From Lepidodermella squamata (lineage: Eukaryota; Gastrotricha), in NCBI GenBank assembly GCA_047495785.1, contig JBLDXI010000032.1, positions 4,439,782 through 4,503,781 on the forward strand: 64,000 nt of DNA, in the 5' to 3' direction. The position numbers and the translations under genes are program-made. The notes under the pieces are model-generated. The model made no database searches, was not told the DNA's origin, and saw only the letters and a program-made list of their open reading frames with translations. This document shows positions 22,308 through 34,966 of this stretch, one piece after another; the first letter of the stretch is position 1, and each line of letters starts with the position of its first letter.

Positions 22308-25136
22308 TTAGAAGCCGTTGTAGTACGGCGCATAGCCACGACCAGCACCGGCAACAAGGGGACCAGCGACAGCACCATTCAGGCCAACACCGTTGTTGAA
22401 GCCGCCAACAGGGCCGTAGCCGTAAGAGCCGTAGCCAGGGTAAGCATAACCTCCAGCGTCGGCGTAACCGTTTCCATAACCGGTTGCTCCTCCTTGAGCT
22501 GCGCCGGCAGCTTGCTGCTGACCGCGAGAGCCCTGGCGGAAGGCACCTTGGCCTACCAAAAGTGACGAATTATTGTCTGATATTAAATTAATGTGAGAAT
22601 CTAATTACCCTGGGCAGCTGCGCTACCCTGAGCAGCCTGAGCGCGGCCGAAGTTGGCAGCGGAGGCACGGCTGGCGGCGGCGGCTTGCGCACGAGCGTGT
22701 AATTCTTCCTCGGCGGCAAGAACGGTCTGCTCCTTGTCGTAGCCAGCAGCCTCGTGTTCACGACGACCGGAAAAACGACCTGCGCCAAACTGGGCAGCTC
22801 CTTGTTCACCAGCGGAGAACCCACCTTGAGCAGCCGACGACTGTTGACCCTGAGCCGCGGAGCCCTGAGCAGCGGCGGCAGCAGCGGCACCATTAACTTT
22901 ACCACCGGCTTGACCGGCAGCCTGGCCAGCGGCTTGGGCAGCAGCACCTTGTTGACCATTGAAGCCGTAAAAGCCTGGGGCTTGGAAACCATTCGAAGCA
23001 GCGCCGTTAGCGGCAGCATTGCCACCGAAACCCGCAGCCGCGGAACCAGCAGCCTCTGTAGAAAAAAATATGTTGTTATTGAAATAACGGTAAAAGGGTT
23101 CAGCGTCCGATATAGGCTATAGTGAGTGGAATTAAAAAGGAGCGCAAGCCAAAAGTCAAAGCGAAACCCTTATCAGAGTTTCGACACTGATTGCCTCTGA
23201 TCATTCATAAAAACTTGGGGTGCGCGAGAATGTCTAATTCTGCTCCCTATTAAACGAGCAAGAAACGCGGCCGATAGAGCACGAATCTCGAATTGATTAA
23301 AAATGCTACTAAAATGACAAGGTCAAACTCTGCAAAAACCCGAGGAAATTCCGAGCTCAAAATATGTTTGCAAAGCCTCGAACAGTTCCTTGCAATCTTC
23401 TCAGTGAATACGTCGGGGTTAATCTACATAGCCGCAGATACCGAACAGATGCGAATATAATGCGAACAGATAAATAATGTTCTTCCGCTTCTTGGTCGGG
23501 AACGGCTATGGGCTTAATGTGGTCAACTCTATTTATATTTTTCCATGAAACAAGAAATTATCTGAGCTATTAAGCGAGTTCTTCAAGCATAGATGTGATG
23601 AAATATCTGAAGACTCTTTTCTCGCCTCAATGTTTTCTGTGGTTTCCAACTCTGGTACCGAGCGTCTCCCAGCAATGCTCAAAACCCGATGCTCTCTTCA
23701 TGATACGAGCGAACCAACGGTCGACATAACGTACGTACGATGACCATTAGATGCTAATGATCGATTTGTATACAATCCCTAAAATGTGATCCGATGGCTG
23801 AATGTCTTCAAGCCATTGCGAGCAGTTAAATAAATACTTTGGGACTACTAGTCACTGGCAATAAGAAAATAGGACAGTTTCAAATCAGGAACATATTTCA
23901 GATTCCGGGCAAGTCGAGGAAATGTTATGGACCTGTTCTATAAACGACCACTGAAAACCTCGTGTCTGTAATATCGACGAGACAACGAACTAGATTGAGA
24001 TTTGATTAGATAATTGCTACTACTGAATCGATGCTTGGAATTCCCGTAAGCAGGTACATTTAATAGGCATAATGAGCAAATGTAGCGACAGTCATTATTC
24101 CCGGTGGATCCAATAAATGACTGCAAATCAGCATAATGCATCCATGACTAATATCTCTGGAAGGTGCATATCGTTAGCATCGCGCCAAAACAACGACTTT
24201 AGTATTTATCGATTTTTATGGAAAGTATATACGTTCGACCAGTAAACTTAAATTCAAATTTTGATCATTACTATCAGTGTTCAAAGAAGCCGAACGTGCT
24301 TAATCATTACGTTGAGCTCCTTGAAGTTCGATCGAATGAGTCATCAAAGTGGTTGTCTTGGCGCGTCGCTTGCGATATCTGTTCTAGTTCTGTCTTTCCT
24401 TGATAATAATTTCCTCTACGTAATTTCCCTCATAGATTAGTCCTGGCCTATTAATTGAACGTGATTAAAATCTACACGCCCTAAGCTTGACAGCGATCTA
24501 CAGGGGCGATAACAAAAACCTTGGGCAGCAAATGCTCGCTAATAATGGTTAATTTCTAAAATCTATATGAGGAGAAATTAAAACAACGATATTGTAAGTA
24601 AAAACTATGTTCACTTACGCTGGCCTTGGATGTTAGAGTTTTGACCCTGGGCGAATCCAGAGCCCTGTCCCTTCTGGAATCCACCGGCAGCCGAATTGCC
24701 ATACGAGCCAGCAGCAGCGGTCAACGAGCCAGCCTCAGCGACCTTGTCACGTACACCAAACGCCTGGTCACGGTTGTAACCGAAAAGCACTGACTGGCGG
24801 CGGTAGAACGAGCCAGCTTCAGAAGCAGCGGCTTCGCGATCACCAGCATTGCCGTATTCCTCCTCCGCGTTGCGACCGTTGCGAGCGTCGGCGTAGCCAG
24901 CACCACCTTCAGATCCCTGATCGTAGCCAGCCGATCCGTCGTAGCCCTGGCCGTAACCCTGGCCGTAATTGCCAGCATAGCCATTTGCGGCATTCCCACC
25001 GTAAGCAGGACCGTACAAGGAACCAGCTAGTATAATCAAAGACTTTAGATGTTGGAGGAAGCGGAAGGCATTGTCGACGATGGCACTTACCGGCCGCGTT
25101 CGCGATCAAAGCGCAGACAACGACTGCAGTGTACAT
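22308..25136 (-). CDS. Secreted Gly/Ala/Tyr-rich protein, four exons
   Basis: Minus-strand exons 25136-25091, 25026-24619, 23055-22609 and 22552-22308 join in frame to 381 residues. All three introns are phase 1. Two are short (64 and 56 nt) and the middle one is 1563 nt. Exon 1 encodes the signal peptide MYTAVVVCALIANAAG. Exon 2 has Gly-Tyr-Gln repeats and a more complex segment with SFYRRQSVLFGYNRDQAFG. Exon 3 is Ala/Gln/Gly-rich with a charged segment (GRREHEAAGYDKEQTVLAAE). Exon 4 is a Gly/Tyr tail ending GYAPYYNGF. I joined what first looked like two genes because exon 3 has no start of its own and exon 2 ends in a GTAAGT donor of matching phase. It looks like a distant relative of the core-module family. 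Confidence 0.78.
23056..24618 (-). other. Long intron of the gene at 22308-25136
   Basis: About 1.56 kb, far longer than other introns here. It contains an inverted-repeat element (24168-24378), which may account for part of its length. Confidence 0.6.
24168..24378. mobile_element. MITE-like element, copy 1
   Basis: About 31-bp imperfect inverted ends (left ATATCGTTAGCATCGCGCC, right GGCGCGTCGCTTGCGATAT). The interior matches, in opposite orientation, the interior of the element at 37198-37536, including ACGTTCGACCAGTAAAC and the TTCAAAGAAGCCGAACGTG region. No coding capacity, so a non-autonomous element. Confidence 0.65.
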
Positions 25137-26112
25137 GGTTGGGGCTTTCAAGTTTTAATGTCTATGATAATACAATTTGTTCCACACAGTAATTTTTCTA
25201 CGAATAAGCCGTTGAAGATTGCTAATACTATAGTTACTACTGTAAAGTTTAACAAGCAGTTGGATTTGCGAAGCTTTGACCGCCGGACAGCGTATAGAAA
25301 GCAGAAATACCTAGGCAAGCTGCATCAGGCGCAAGTACTTTTTAAGCCTGTTTCTGCCGATGAGCATACAACGATTTGAAGAACATCCTCATTTTTCTCG
25401 AAGTGGCGCAGTTATCGGCCCCATGTAATTTTGACGAGCTTCTACGACACTATTGCACCTAGGCCAGCAGGCTGGCTAGTTTTTTCCTCAGGTATCCCGT
25501 CATGTGTCGCGTGTTTTTGTTGCGCGCACCGCTCGGCCGTCATCAATTGCCGGGCTGCGTGAATACAAAGAATTACACACGTGGCAAAGGCAACAACAAT
25601 CCCATGTTATCATCGCAATTAATGATTCATTAGCGTAAATAGCCACGGCAGCAGCAGTAATAGCAGCAGCAGCAGCGGTGACGACGACCGGCTATCAACA
25701 TATACTACTTCTTCTTCAACACGCTCTTCATTACTTCATGTCGCTGTCTTGTAGCCACAACTTGGGAGAGCGCGATGATTCTAGAAAAAAGCCGTTGTGT
25801 GTAAGCCTCTGGCTAACCAACTAAGCACGATAGGTTAAATATACATAGAATTATCGGATTATGTTATGCCCAACGCATTTATAATGGCGTGAAGCTGAAC
25901 GAAATTTCACACACCACAATTGACCGTTCACATATGTATTATAATGCGGCTGAGAGATCATATGTCTCTGCGATGACGCGGTTTCTCGTGTTATTTTTAC
26001 GGCAAACGCTAATGCTGAAAAGTATTCCTGAATCATTGAAATTTGTTAATATCGTAAAACCAAAAATCGTGAAATATTGGCAAATTTCTTTCAACAATTT
26101 TATTAGAACAAT
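25137..26112. other. Intergenic, no gene seen
   Basis: Holds the promoter side of the gene at 22308-25136 and an AGC-type microsatellite at about 25650-25677. No coding exon supported. Confidence 0.5.
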
Positions 26113-26501
26113 TCAACTCGACGTTATTGGGTGACCCGGTGAGCCGAATAAAATTTGGTAAACACGTGGCTGGTCGGCGAGGCAAAATTTAGCGAAGCTC
26201 CGAGTTAATTGAGGTGCCATTCCGCTGGCTAGAACTAAAGAAAAATATGCCAAATTATTAAGGAACATTATTCTCGCTCACTTCTTCCTATGTCGTCAAA
26301 CGTGAGTTTGTTCTGTTTCATCAAAGCAGTCACCCATCGTGAGCATGGCGTATTTTTGTTCGTTAAGAGCTGACTGACAGTTTCGGTATTTCGGGATGAG
26401 CCTTGATCGCATGAGGAGAACATAATTAGCGGGTTCATTAACATAGCGAGAAGCATCGCGACCAGCAGCGATGACTTGGCATTCAGCCTAATGTCCGGCA
26501 T
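26113..26501 (-). CDS. Small secreted protein, unknown function
   Basis: Minus-strand exons 26501-26282 and 26234-26113 join in phase 1 to 113 residues. The 47-nt intron has a GTGAGC donor and a T-rich TTTTTCTTTAG acceptor. The N-terminus has a hydrophobic signal-like stretch (SSLLVAMLLAMLMNPLIMFS). The mature part holds three cysteines (about residues 31, 53 and 91), a CSRWVTALMKQ segment and a C-terminal half in exon 2. The ATG lies only a few bases after an AT-rich TATATAA string, so the true start may be a later Met. Without the second exon the frame ends in an amidation-like GR, but splicing removes that reading. No family recognised. Confidence 0.45.
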
Positions 26502-26509
26502 TTTTATAT

Positions 26510-28824
26510 AATATTGTTGTGATAAAATTAGCACTCTAATATAAAAGTGTTATAAAATCGGAGCTCAAGGGACAACAAGGGCGGGGTGTGGTTCTTGTAT
26601 TTCATCAAAAGGAAGCATTTAATGCATGCGACAATTATGGCATGCGATCTGCTGGAAAATGATTTTGAATTAAACAATTGCACGCATTTTAAGAACAGCC
26701 AAGCGCAATTCACCAGGAGAAGAGTGTAAGTGTAAGAATGCAGAGCGAAAAAGACAGTAGCAGGTAGAAACAGACAGTTTTTCGCGAAAAATTCAACCTT
26801 GAGCAGCTCGACACCAAGTTGACAAACTATTTTTCGGTGAAGTGCCCCCAAAATGTCAGCGCAAAATGTCAGTTTTTCTTCCTTCTTTCTAGAATTCTCC
26901 TCCGCTTTGGGATTTTTGCTGGTTGCAGCATTATTACCCTTCAATAAAACAGTAAAATGCGTTGCTGTTTTTAAAATAGGCACTAATGCGCGCGTGTGAT
27001 ATTGCAGCTGCGGCTGACATTATTTTATTAGATCAAATCATCTTTTAAATTTCATATCCCGGTACTCTAAATAGTAAATGGTGTTTTAATCGAAACTAGT
27101 GCAAAAATGCGCCCCGAACCTTAGGCCTACACCCTAGGAAATCGGCCAATTGCCGATTTCTCGCGGGTCCGCCACGGGTCCGCCACGGGTCCGGGGCGCG
27201 TCTGTGCGCTAGTTTCATACAACAAGCGGATAAGCGTCATAACTACGAGCTAGACAAGAGTAAAACTGTGCCAAAAAAATCACAGAACCACCTCTTTGGG
27301 TGAAGCGAGGATCCCCGCGCTGTCTGTTGCAGAGGCAAAAATGCATGAAAACATCGACAACAACAAGCAATAATATAGGTCTGCGCACAAACTCGTATAA
27401 AAAATGGTTTTGTGCGAAAAAAGCAAGCGAAATAAGAGCAATGATATAAGAGCAATGACATGACGAACAAAACGAAATAAGAGCAACGAGATAAGAGCAA
27501 GATGACATAAGAGCAATTATATATATTGGATTTACACTGTGAATGTATGACTTAAGAGCAAGCGAAAAAAGAGCAGCGATATGAGAGCAAACGAAATAAG
27601 AGCATAACGAGATAAGAGCAATTTAATAAAAATAGCTATTATTGGTACATTGATATGGCAAAAAATGGCGTCAAGCACGCGATGTTGCTCATTATTTTTC
27701 ATTAGCAGCCCCAGAGCCAACCAATAAAGCGGGTTTCGCTGCCAATTCTTCGATTAAAAAACTGATTGGGCGCGTGCGAACTTATGGTAGTGGGACAAAA
27801 GCTATTTTTCGGTGAAGTGCCCCCAAAATGTCAGCGCGCAGTCGATGCGCCACTTCCGAAACGATAACCGTCCATTCAAGTGTACGATAAATCTCAGCAG
27901 TCGCGGCTTTCAGGAACACGCCTCTTGACTTCAGATTTACTATATTCGCCACCCCGCGAGTCCGCTCTGCGCTCTGTGTCACTTCCTCTACATCGGGTTC
28001 GCGACTGTGTGATGATGGCAGATAAGCCTTGTTGTTTATTCCCCGATGAGGCGAATGTTTACAACAGCTCTACAAATAATAAATACGCTAAAATTAATAT
28101 TTGATTGTAGTAGCTGATTTTTATTAAAAATTACTCATTACAAATACAAATTTTCGAATCGACCAGCAGAGAATCCTGCTGCGAAGACCCTCGATGAGCG
28201 CTAATGCATTTTAATTTCAAAAAGTCTTGCTGCCAAGATCATACACGCATGAATACTACTTTTATTGCAAGCGAAAACTCGATTATCTAATTTAATCTTA
28301 TAGAGATATTATTATGTTTTCTTTTTGTATCCATCATGCAATTCTGCTGCCTGCTGCTGCTGCCTTCTTTACTCTTTCTCTTCTCCATAAACGGATTCTT
28401 CAATTAAGAAGAACTTTAAGAATAGGTACTTTGCTACGTTAAATAGTGGATTTGCCCTCTAACCCATCCAACAGTGAGGATTCCTGTGTGACCTGGCCAT
28501 GGAAAAAATATGAATGAACAATTACAATATACATTCTTTACTCGAAAGCACCGATTCTACAGCGACTTTTCCGCTGATGAATTATAGAGTATAGAAAACT
28601 AATTGTAAAGAAGTTTCAAATATCGCGTGGCATATGATTGATCCTTTTCATCCTGCCACCAAAGGCATGACACTAATATCATGACCATGATCATAAACAG
28701 AATTGCTTTCCTCTTAAAAATATCGAAAATATTGTTTGATAAATTTTCCGTTCACACCTTGCAGCATCGAACGCGATAACTGGCGTAAAACGAATAGCAT
28801 GATCGCAGCATGAACCATTTGAGC
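26510..28824. other. Intergenic, repeat-bearing
   Basis: No gene supported. It contains a short dispersed repeat present twice (near 26830 and 27800), a GGGTCCGCCAC tandem at about 27165-27195, a hairpin with AAATCGGC arms near 27138-27160 and the ATAAGAGCA patch at 27425-27625. Confidence 0.5.
27425..27625. repeat. Degenerate ATAAGAGCA short repeat patch
   Basis: The motif (A/T)TAAGAGCA recurs about nine times at irregular 12-30 bp spacing, with spacers such as ACGAG, ACGAA and ATGAC. The minus strand reads TGCTCTTAT repeats. Apparent minus-strand hydrophobic frames here are by-products of the repeat. Confidence 0.7.
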
Positions 28825-31802
28825 TCAGTTAATATTCGCAAACGATAGCAATTGCCTGATAAAAATGAGGGCCGAGGCTTCTTTATAGGCAAAAAAGAAT
28901 AAAGTAACAGCAGGTCTCGATCCTGAAGATGTAGCTGGATGATCGGGCATTGTAGACGGTTGCTTCGCCGCCTTTGCGGATGCAACCGCGGCAGATTCGA
29001 TCAGCTCATTCGGCTTCGGTCCGAGACGCAGGATTTTAGCAGAATTGGGCAGTACCTGAAGCTCTTTCGATACATCTGCGATTTCTCGTTGCAATTTTTG
29101 TTGTAAGGCAGCCAGATCTTCGTCCGGACTAGTCACATTTGCCTTTGCGGAGCCCAGAGGCGAATCATCGTGCGGCAAATCTTGATGCGACAAATGTTCA
29201 TATCATATATGTCAAATGTCAAATTGAAGCTGATAGCCAGAGTATTGCAAATAAATTATTATAGTGACTCACGTTTATCGACGACAGATTTAAAAAAGTC
29301 GGTCGCTGCTTTTTCTGGCGGTGCCACTGATGTGATCGATGTACCTGTTGTCGCGCTCACCATGGTCGTTGAAAAGTAATTCCTACGCGAAATCGCCACA
29401 TCCTCTGACTGAGTTACGCTCGGGTCAAAATGACTCGAATCAAACTCAAAGCCAGATGGTTCCGCTTGCGATGGCGTAGTGGTATCCATAATTCGTGCGG
29501 ACACTCTCATCACGGTTGATTTAGCGTAGTTAACCTTGCCGTTATTGAAGCTGACCACGTTAGCTGAGGTCGTTGGAGAACTATTTGTATCTAAATGCTG
29601 CTCACCGTTGCGCTCAGATGATTTTGAACCCAATGATTCATTCGTAGAAATGGTCAACGATGACAGAAGGTGCGATAGCGTGAAATCGACCGTTCCCATC
29701 GAGCTGTCTGTTGTTTGTGTAGCATTTGATTCGGCGGTCAAATTTTCGACTTCGAGGTCGAGTAAGCCGTTAGGAAACATGTTCAACGTGTTTTTCTGCG
29801 ACACCACTGTAGTCGCCTCAATCGCAAGAGCTTCTGTAACCGATCGGTCGTCATATTCTCGAGCAATAATAGGAGCATCAGTTGAATCCCTTTCTTCACC
29901 AATGAACACTTGGGCTAACGTTGACGCTGTGTATCTTTCGACCATTTTCTCCGCAGATGAGGTAGAATCGCCGGTAATAGTTTCCGTTTCCGAATTTTCT
30001 GGGTATGATAACATAACATTATTAGCACAAAAACGGGTATAATACTCACCTTCCTTCAGGCTGAATTGTCCAGCTAGATAGCTGACGTTGTTTCGAAAGT
30101 GCAGGTATATGTTGTAGTCTCCCTGCAGCTCGGAAGCTTCATTCAGCTCTTCATCAAGATTTTCGAAATTGAAATCGATATTCAGGTTGAACGTGCCATT
30201 AGTCGTCGATAGCTCAGCAGCCTGGCTTACCACTTTTGACGCCCTAGCGCGATTCCAGCCAATGGCTGCTGATGTCATTGGTTCAATCGTGTAAGCAGCT
30301 TTTTCGGCACATCGTTGGCCTGCAGAGTCGATGCAGCCAACTAACGAGTCGATAATATCACAGTGAAGCTCGAGCGAATGAGCTGAATTGCGGCGTAAAT
30401 AAATAACAGGAGTCATCAAATGTTGACTTGCTTGGTCAAGCATGCTGCAGTCGCGCACCAGATCGCGTCCATTTTCAAGATAAATTTCTTTCAGCACGAT
30501 TTGATCCGTTGAAGATACGCAGCGATATGCGCGACGTGTTGTCTCGGCCGCGTTCTCGAAATCAGCTACGTCAAATGTTTCGAATGCCCCGCTTTCGTCG
30601 TTGTAACGCATCCATTCGCCACGCTCATTGCCGTGGCGGAAGTCGAGACAGGAAGTGGGAGCGGATTTGCGAGAAGGAGCCAAAGCAATGCGAAGCCGGG
30701 CAGGTCCAGAAGGCGCTGCCGGAGATATTTCGCCATTCGGTAACAGCTGGTGGCCAAGCCGAGCGCACCGCCACCACTCAGCGTTGGCATGAGCGTTTGG
30801 CCGGCACCCGAATTCGAAGCCTTTTGCCGGCGCCGGAAGGGTGAGCAAAAATGGCTGACACCCCTCGCTGCAGCGCCCTCCGTCTTTTATGCTTCTGTTC
30901 CCGGAAGCAGCGTAATAATGCGCTGCCCGCTCCAGGTCATCGCCATGACCGTAAATCTGATGATCGCTACCCTCGGATGCAATTAGCTGGACAAAACCTC
31001 GAACGATAGTAGGTGTCGGCTGATCGCCGTCGTATCCGACATCGTCAGAAAAATCATCGTCGCTACCGTGATCAGCAGATGACGCAGACTTAAGACTTGC
31101 GCAGTGCGAAGTTAAACCGGGAAAAGATTCACTAATTGTTCCATTAACATTGACATTCAAGGAAATGACTGGTAGCTCTGCGAGATCGTCGCCTGTCCAA
31201 CTTTGTAAGCGCCATACAACTGCTTTCGAAGAGGCAGGGAGCTCGTGCCGGAATACAAAGTCATTATTTCCAGCCGATGCTTCGCCATTTGGCATCTTAC
31301 AACTGACTTTAAATGCGTCTAATAGCGCCCGGCTTATTGAAAATGTTAAATGGCTGGAATCGATTAGCGACAGCTTTATTTCGCCTTGCAAAGTAGTTTC
31401 TGGTGGTATGGCAACCTATAACCGTAAGAAAAATAACAACAATAACAAAATAAGTCGATTATTAATAACGATTTAGGTATATATATAGCATCTTTACGAA
31501 TAATCAGACATCAGACTATTTCAAAAATGATCCAAAGCGCAAACCTGTATCGGAAAAGTTATCTGAATAGATAGCCCAGGTTTCAAAATGATGGCGACAG
31601 TTTTCAGCGCGCTATTGGCGTTGAGTTGAAGTGCGATTTCTGATGAAGCCCACGTTGGTTCAGGCGGCGAAGTGAGTTTTATCAGATTAATTTGGCCGTA
31701 AGCCCCAAGCAGCGCCACCTCGTCACCAATAGCCATTCCCATGGGAACCAAAAAACCGCCTAATAGCCATGTTGCGGCGAACAACCGAATACCGCTGACC
31801 AT
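28825..31802 (-). CDS. Large secreted protein, unknown function
   Basis: Minus-strand exons 31802-31545, 31415-30050, 29998-29273 and 29180-28825 join to 901 residues with phases 0, 1, 1. The ATG begins a hydrophobic signal-like segment (MVSGIRLFAATWLLGGFLVP). The body has scattered cysteines (for example in RCSEGCQPF and WWRCARLGH), several N-glycosylation sequons (NGT, NNVS, NLT, NAT), a Ser/Thr-rich region in exon 3 and a heptad-like helix in exon 4 (LAALQQKLQREIADVSKELQ). The second intron is 51 nt and in frame, so its retention would add 17 residues. The exact C-terminus is uncertain: a further splice near 28880-28930 could replace the last hydrophobic stretch. No known domain recognised. 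Confidence 0.6.
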
Positions 31803-34800
31803 TGTTACGTTTTGTTGCCGGTAGAGCAGTTTGTATGCAGCAAGGTCGATAATGGCGAGATTCCGGCGTTAAATATGGACGAAATTTGCATCGCATTGAA
31901 GCAGCTCATTTTACGCCTCGACGCGATTGCATACTGATAACGAAAGGTGAAAGTATCACGGTCGCTGCAGCAACTTCATCATATGATAGTTCAACGAATA
32001 CGTGAGAGGGAGGATAGGTGCCGCTGTTTTACGCTGATGATGCTGATGACGAGGGAGGAGGGTGGTGATGTACTGAGTAATTGATAGTATTAGGCTCCTG
32101 TGTGTAAGTCCGCTCTTCGCCTTGCGTTGAAAATGTATGAACTTCTACTTTTTCTAAATAATTGTTAAAAATATTAGGTGTCCGAAGTATAAACGTTACT
32201 TCACTAAGAATACAAAAGGAGGTAGAGATGTCTTCAAAAAATATTTTGCAAGAGCATGGGGTGGCGATCGAAAAAATTACGTTAGTAGCAAACAGACCCA
32301 CATAGTAGGCGAAGTGGCTTATTTTGTTGGCTATTAATATCATCTGCTTTGTTTTCTCTAAACAATTAAGTGGTGCCCACTGAGAGTCTCTCAGCAAGTA
32401 ACAGAGATTGAGCAAAGGGTAAATAGCAAAAGCCACGCTCTTCCTGTCTCCTCTCGCTGCCGCCACTGCAAATGGCAAGGATGAACGTGAGTTGGCGCGC
32501 GAAAGAGGTGGGCGTGCGCTGATTCGAAACCAAGCCTCCCGCGCTCGCTTTTTTCCTCACGGGCGTCGGATGCGTAGCGCGTCGGCGAAAAGAAAACACA
32601 GGCGATACTATATTAGAGCGAGATTGTTATTTCGTCGCTCGACGGCTGTATTAGTAGTAGCTGTAGTAGCGTAAAGCGTAAGCAGAGCCATTCATCGGAG
32701 CAGTAGCAAAGCAAACGAGAGCAGGCAATCTGCGCTGCTGATACAGAGTAATTCGTGTTATCATTTGTAAATAAAACTGCTGCTTTTTCAGCATCATCAT
32801 CATCGGCATCATCGACGCCATCTACTCACTACTATACACTCCGCGGCAGCATAATACGTTTAGCGGACAGAGCAATTATTTACGGAAAAGAGCCAATCTC
32901 TTTTTTAAGGTTGGCGCGCGCGCATGCCCCGATGGCCGCGGGCATTTTCTTTCTCGCGGCTCGCACTTCATGGCCCAGCTTTTGTTCACACGCTCCAACA
33001 CTAACATCAGCTGGCCGTGTTAATTTAAATTGTTTTGTCAGTTTTTGGAAATTAACGCCGAAATAATAAACATCCTGTTGCTGCATTTTCTCGCTATTTA
33101 CGCCCGGCCGACTGCATTTAATCAAAGCGCGAGCTTGCTGTCTCCCTTTAACATATAGTTGTAATAAATACATGCACCCCTTCTCTGACTCTGTTGCAGA
33201 GAAAAAACAAGGTTTCCGTTCGCGCGCTTAAAAAGCAACAATTAACAAAATAATAATAATACTTTCTAAGGCTCATCCAGATTAAACGAACGGCGCCATA
33301 AATCGCAAGTTGGCGGACGATGCGTGCACCAATGATCGCACACGCACAGCTTGATAAAAAGAAATTCGCTGGTACAAAACGTGAGGAAAAAAAGAAAAAC
33401 TGTCACTGTTGTTATAATTTACCGGTCTAGGTGTGATGATTACTAAAGTATTCCGTCAATAGGTAGGTGCAAATAATAGTACTGCAAAATGAGCGATTTC
33501 CCCGTCAGGAAATCCTACACGGCAAAAGATTAGACTCGGCACTAAAATAGTTCCCTTCAGTAGCTATACAAAAATAATGAACATAATAATGAAAAAATAA
33601 TGAACGAAAAATTCTGAGGTGCAGATGCCGTATCGTATAAGGCAATCCCGCCAATGGCCGATAGAGATATCTCAATGAGCAATCCGAAAGTCAGCCTTCA
33701 TGTTATTGAATTATAATCTATCACATGTTGAAGAGCCCGAATAGCCCTATCGATTGGTCTGCTAATAGATTAACAAAGAGTTTAAATGGACCGAGAAGGC
33801 CAGAAGACAGTTACAGTGAAAATACGCTAGCTTTTTAAAAACTCATAAAAAACATTGTTCTCGTCTCTTACTTTTTCTTCCTTTCTTCTTCTTCTTCGTC
33901 CAATATTCTTCTTCGGCCTGCTGATTATCATCTGAAACATAGCAGCATTATAAGATCGAGGTTTACGTATGGCCGTATTCGTTTTGATCAGAGATACCGA
34001 ATTATATATGCAGTCAAGTTATAAAATAATTTGATTTCTAGTCTTGAAAAATTTTCGAGAAGTAGCTGTCCTTGATCGTTACAAAGTGAAATAGTGGTAA
34101 CTAGCCTAAAATGTGGGAATCAAGAAAATCAGTTGATAGTCAGTAATAAATCAATCATTATTTTGTCCTTCTACCTTCGGCGTTATTTGTGAATAATGAA
34201 TTAATCAAAGCGCGAGTTTGCTGTATCCCTTTAACACAAGTAAACACTTCGACGTAGAGCACTTTCAACGTAAAACCGATATGATTCTTGCCCTGCGAAT
34301 TCGAAATATTGACCTGGTAATGGACGCTGTGTTGATTCGTCAATTTATTAAACGAAAAAATCCCCACTGAATCAGAACGAGAAATCACCACCAGCACACC
34401 TGATCGAAGTGCTCTCAAATCAGTAGGTCAAATTGGTATTCTTAAACCAGTCCTTGATTTCAATCCTGTCTCCCTTGAAAAAAGAAGAATATTTGGTATC
34501 CTCAAATAAATGAGATCAGGTGGCCAGTTCGCGTTATTGCTTCTTACAAAACATCATGTATGCAATAGGCCAGCAGTTGCGTGTACTTGCGGCAGTGAGT
34601 CTTTAAGGTGAACAACTTGTGCAAAAAGTGCAGCCACGATACCTACCTGTTACGGCGCGGCTGAGCATTACACGCAGGTCGTTCATCATCGCTAACATAA
34701 AGAGCCGGCTACACGAATACCAGTGGCTAATCGTATCACGGGCAAACAAGCCGGCATCCAAACTATTAATGACATTTGTTTATTGTCGGCTACGTGTTAT

Positions 34801-34966
34801 ACATCTTTGCACCCGGCAGTGACCAGCGCCCATCGCCCTTTCGGCTTGTTAAATGCAATATTAAAAGTGTGCGCGTGTGAGAGTGAACGAGGGGCCTTTT
34901 GTAAAACACTGAAATTTTGGTATATACAAAATAATCCAAATTTCTAGGCGATTTTGCTCAGTTGCA
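31803..34966. other. Intergenic, no gene seen
   Basis: Open frames here are short and overlap on both strands. A roughly 35-bp sequence (starting near AATCAAAGCGCGAG, then TTGCTGT and TCCCTTTAACA) occurs at about 33119 and again at about 34202 and is a dispersed repeat. A CTTCTT-rich run lies near 33870-33915. Confidence 0.5.
34921..34928 (+). promoter_or_regulatory. TATA-like box, Gln-rich gene
   Basis: TATATACA lies 46 bp before the ATG at 34967. Confidence 0.4.

Noticed and set aside
26528-26983. 151-codon minus-strand frame with hydrophobic stretches
   Set aside because: It overlaps a dispersed repeat, has no family resemblance, and its composition fits AT-rich noncoding DNA.
27215-27720. 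Overlapping minus-strand hydrophobic frames rich in Leu-Ile-Ser
   Set aside because: They arise from the ATAAGAGCA repeat read in three frames.
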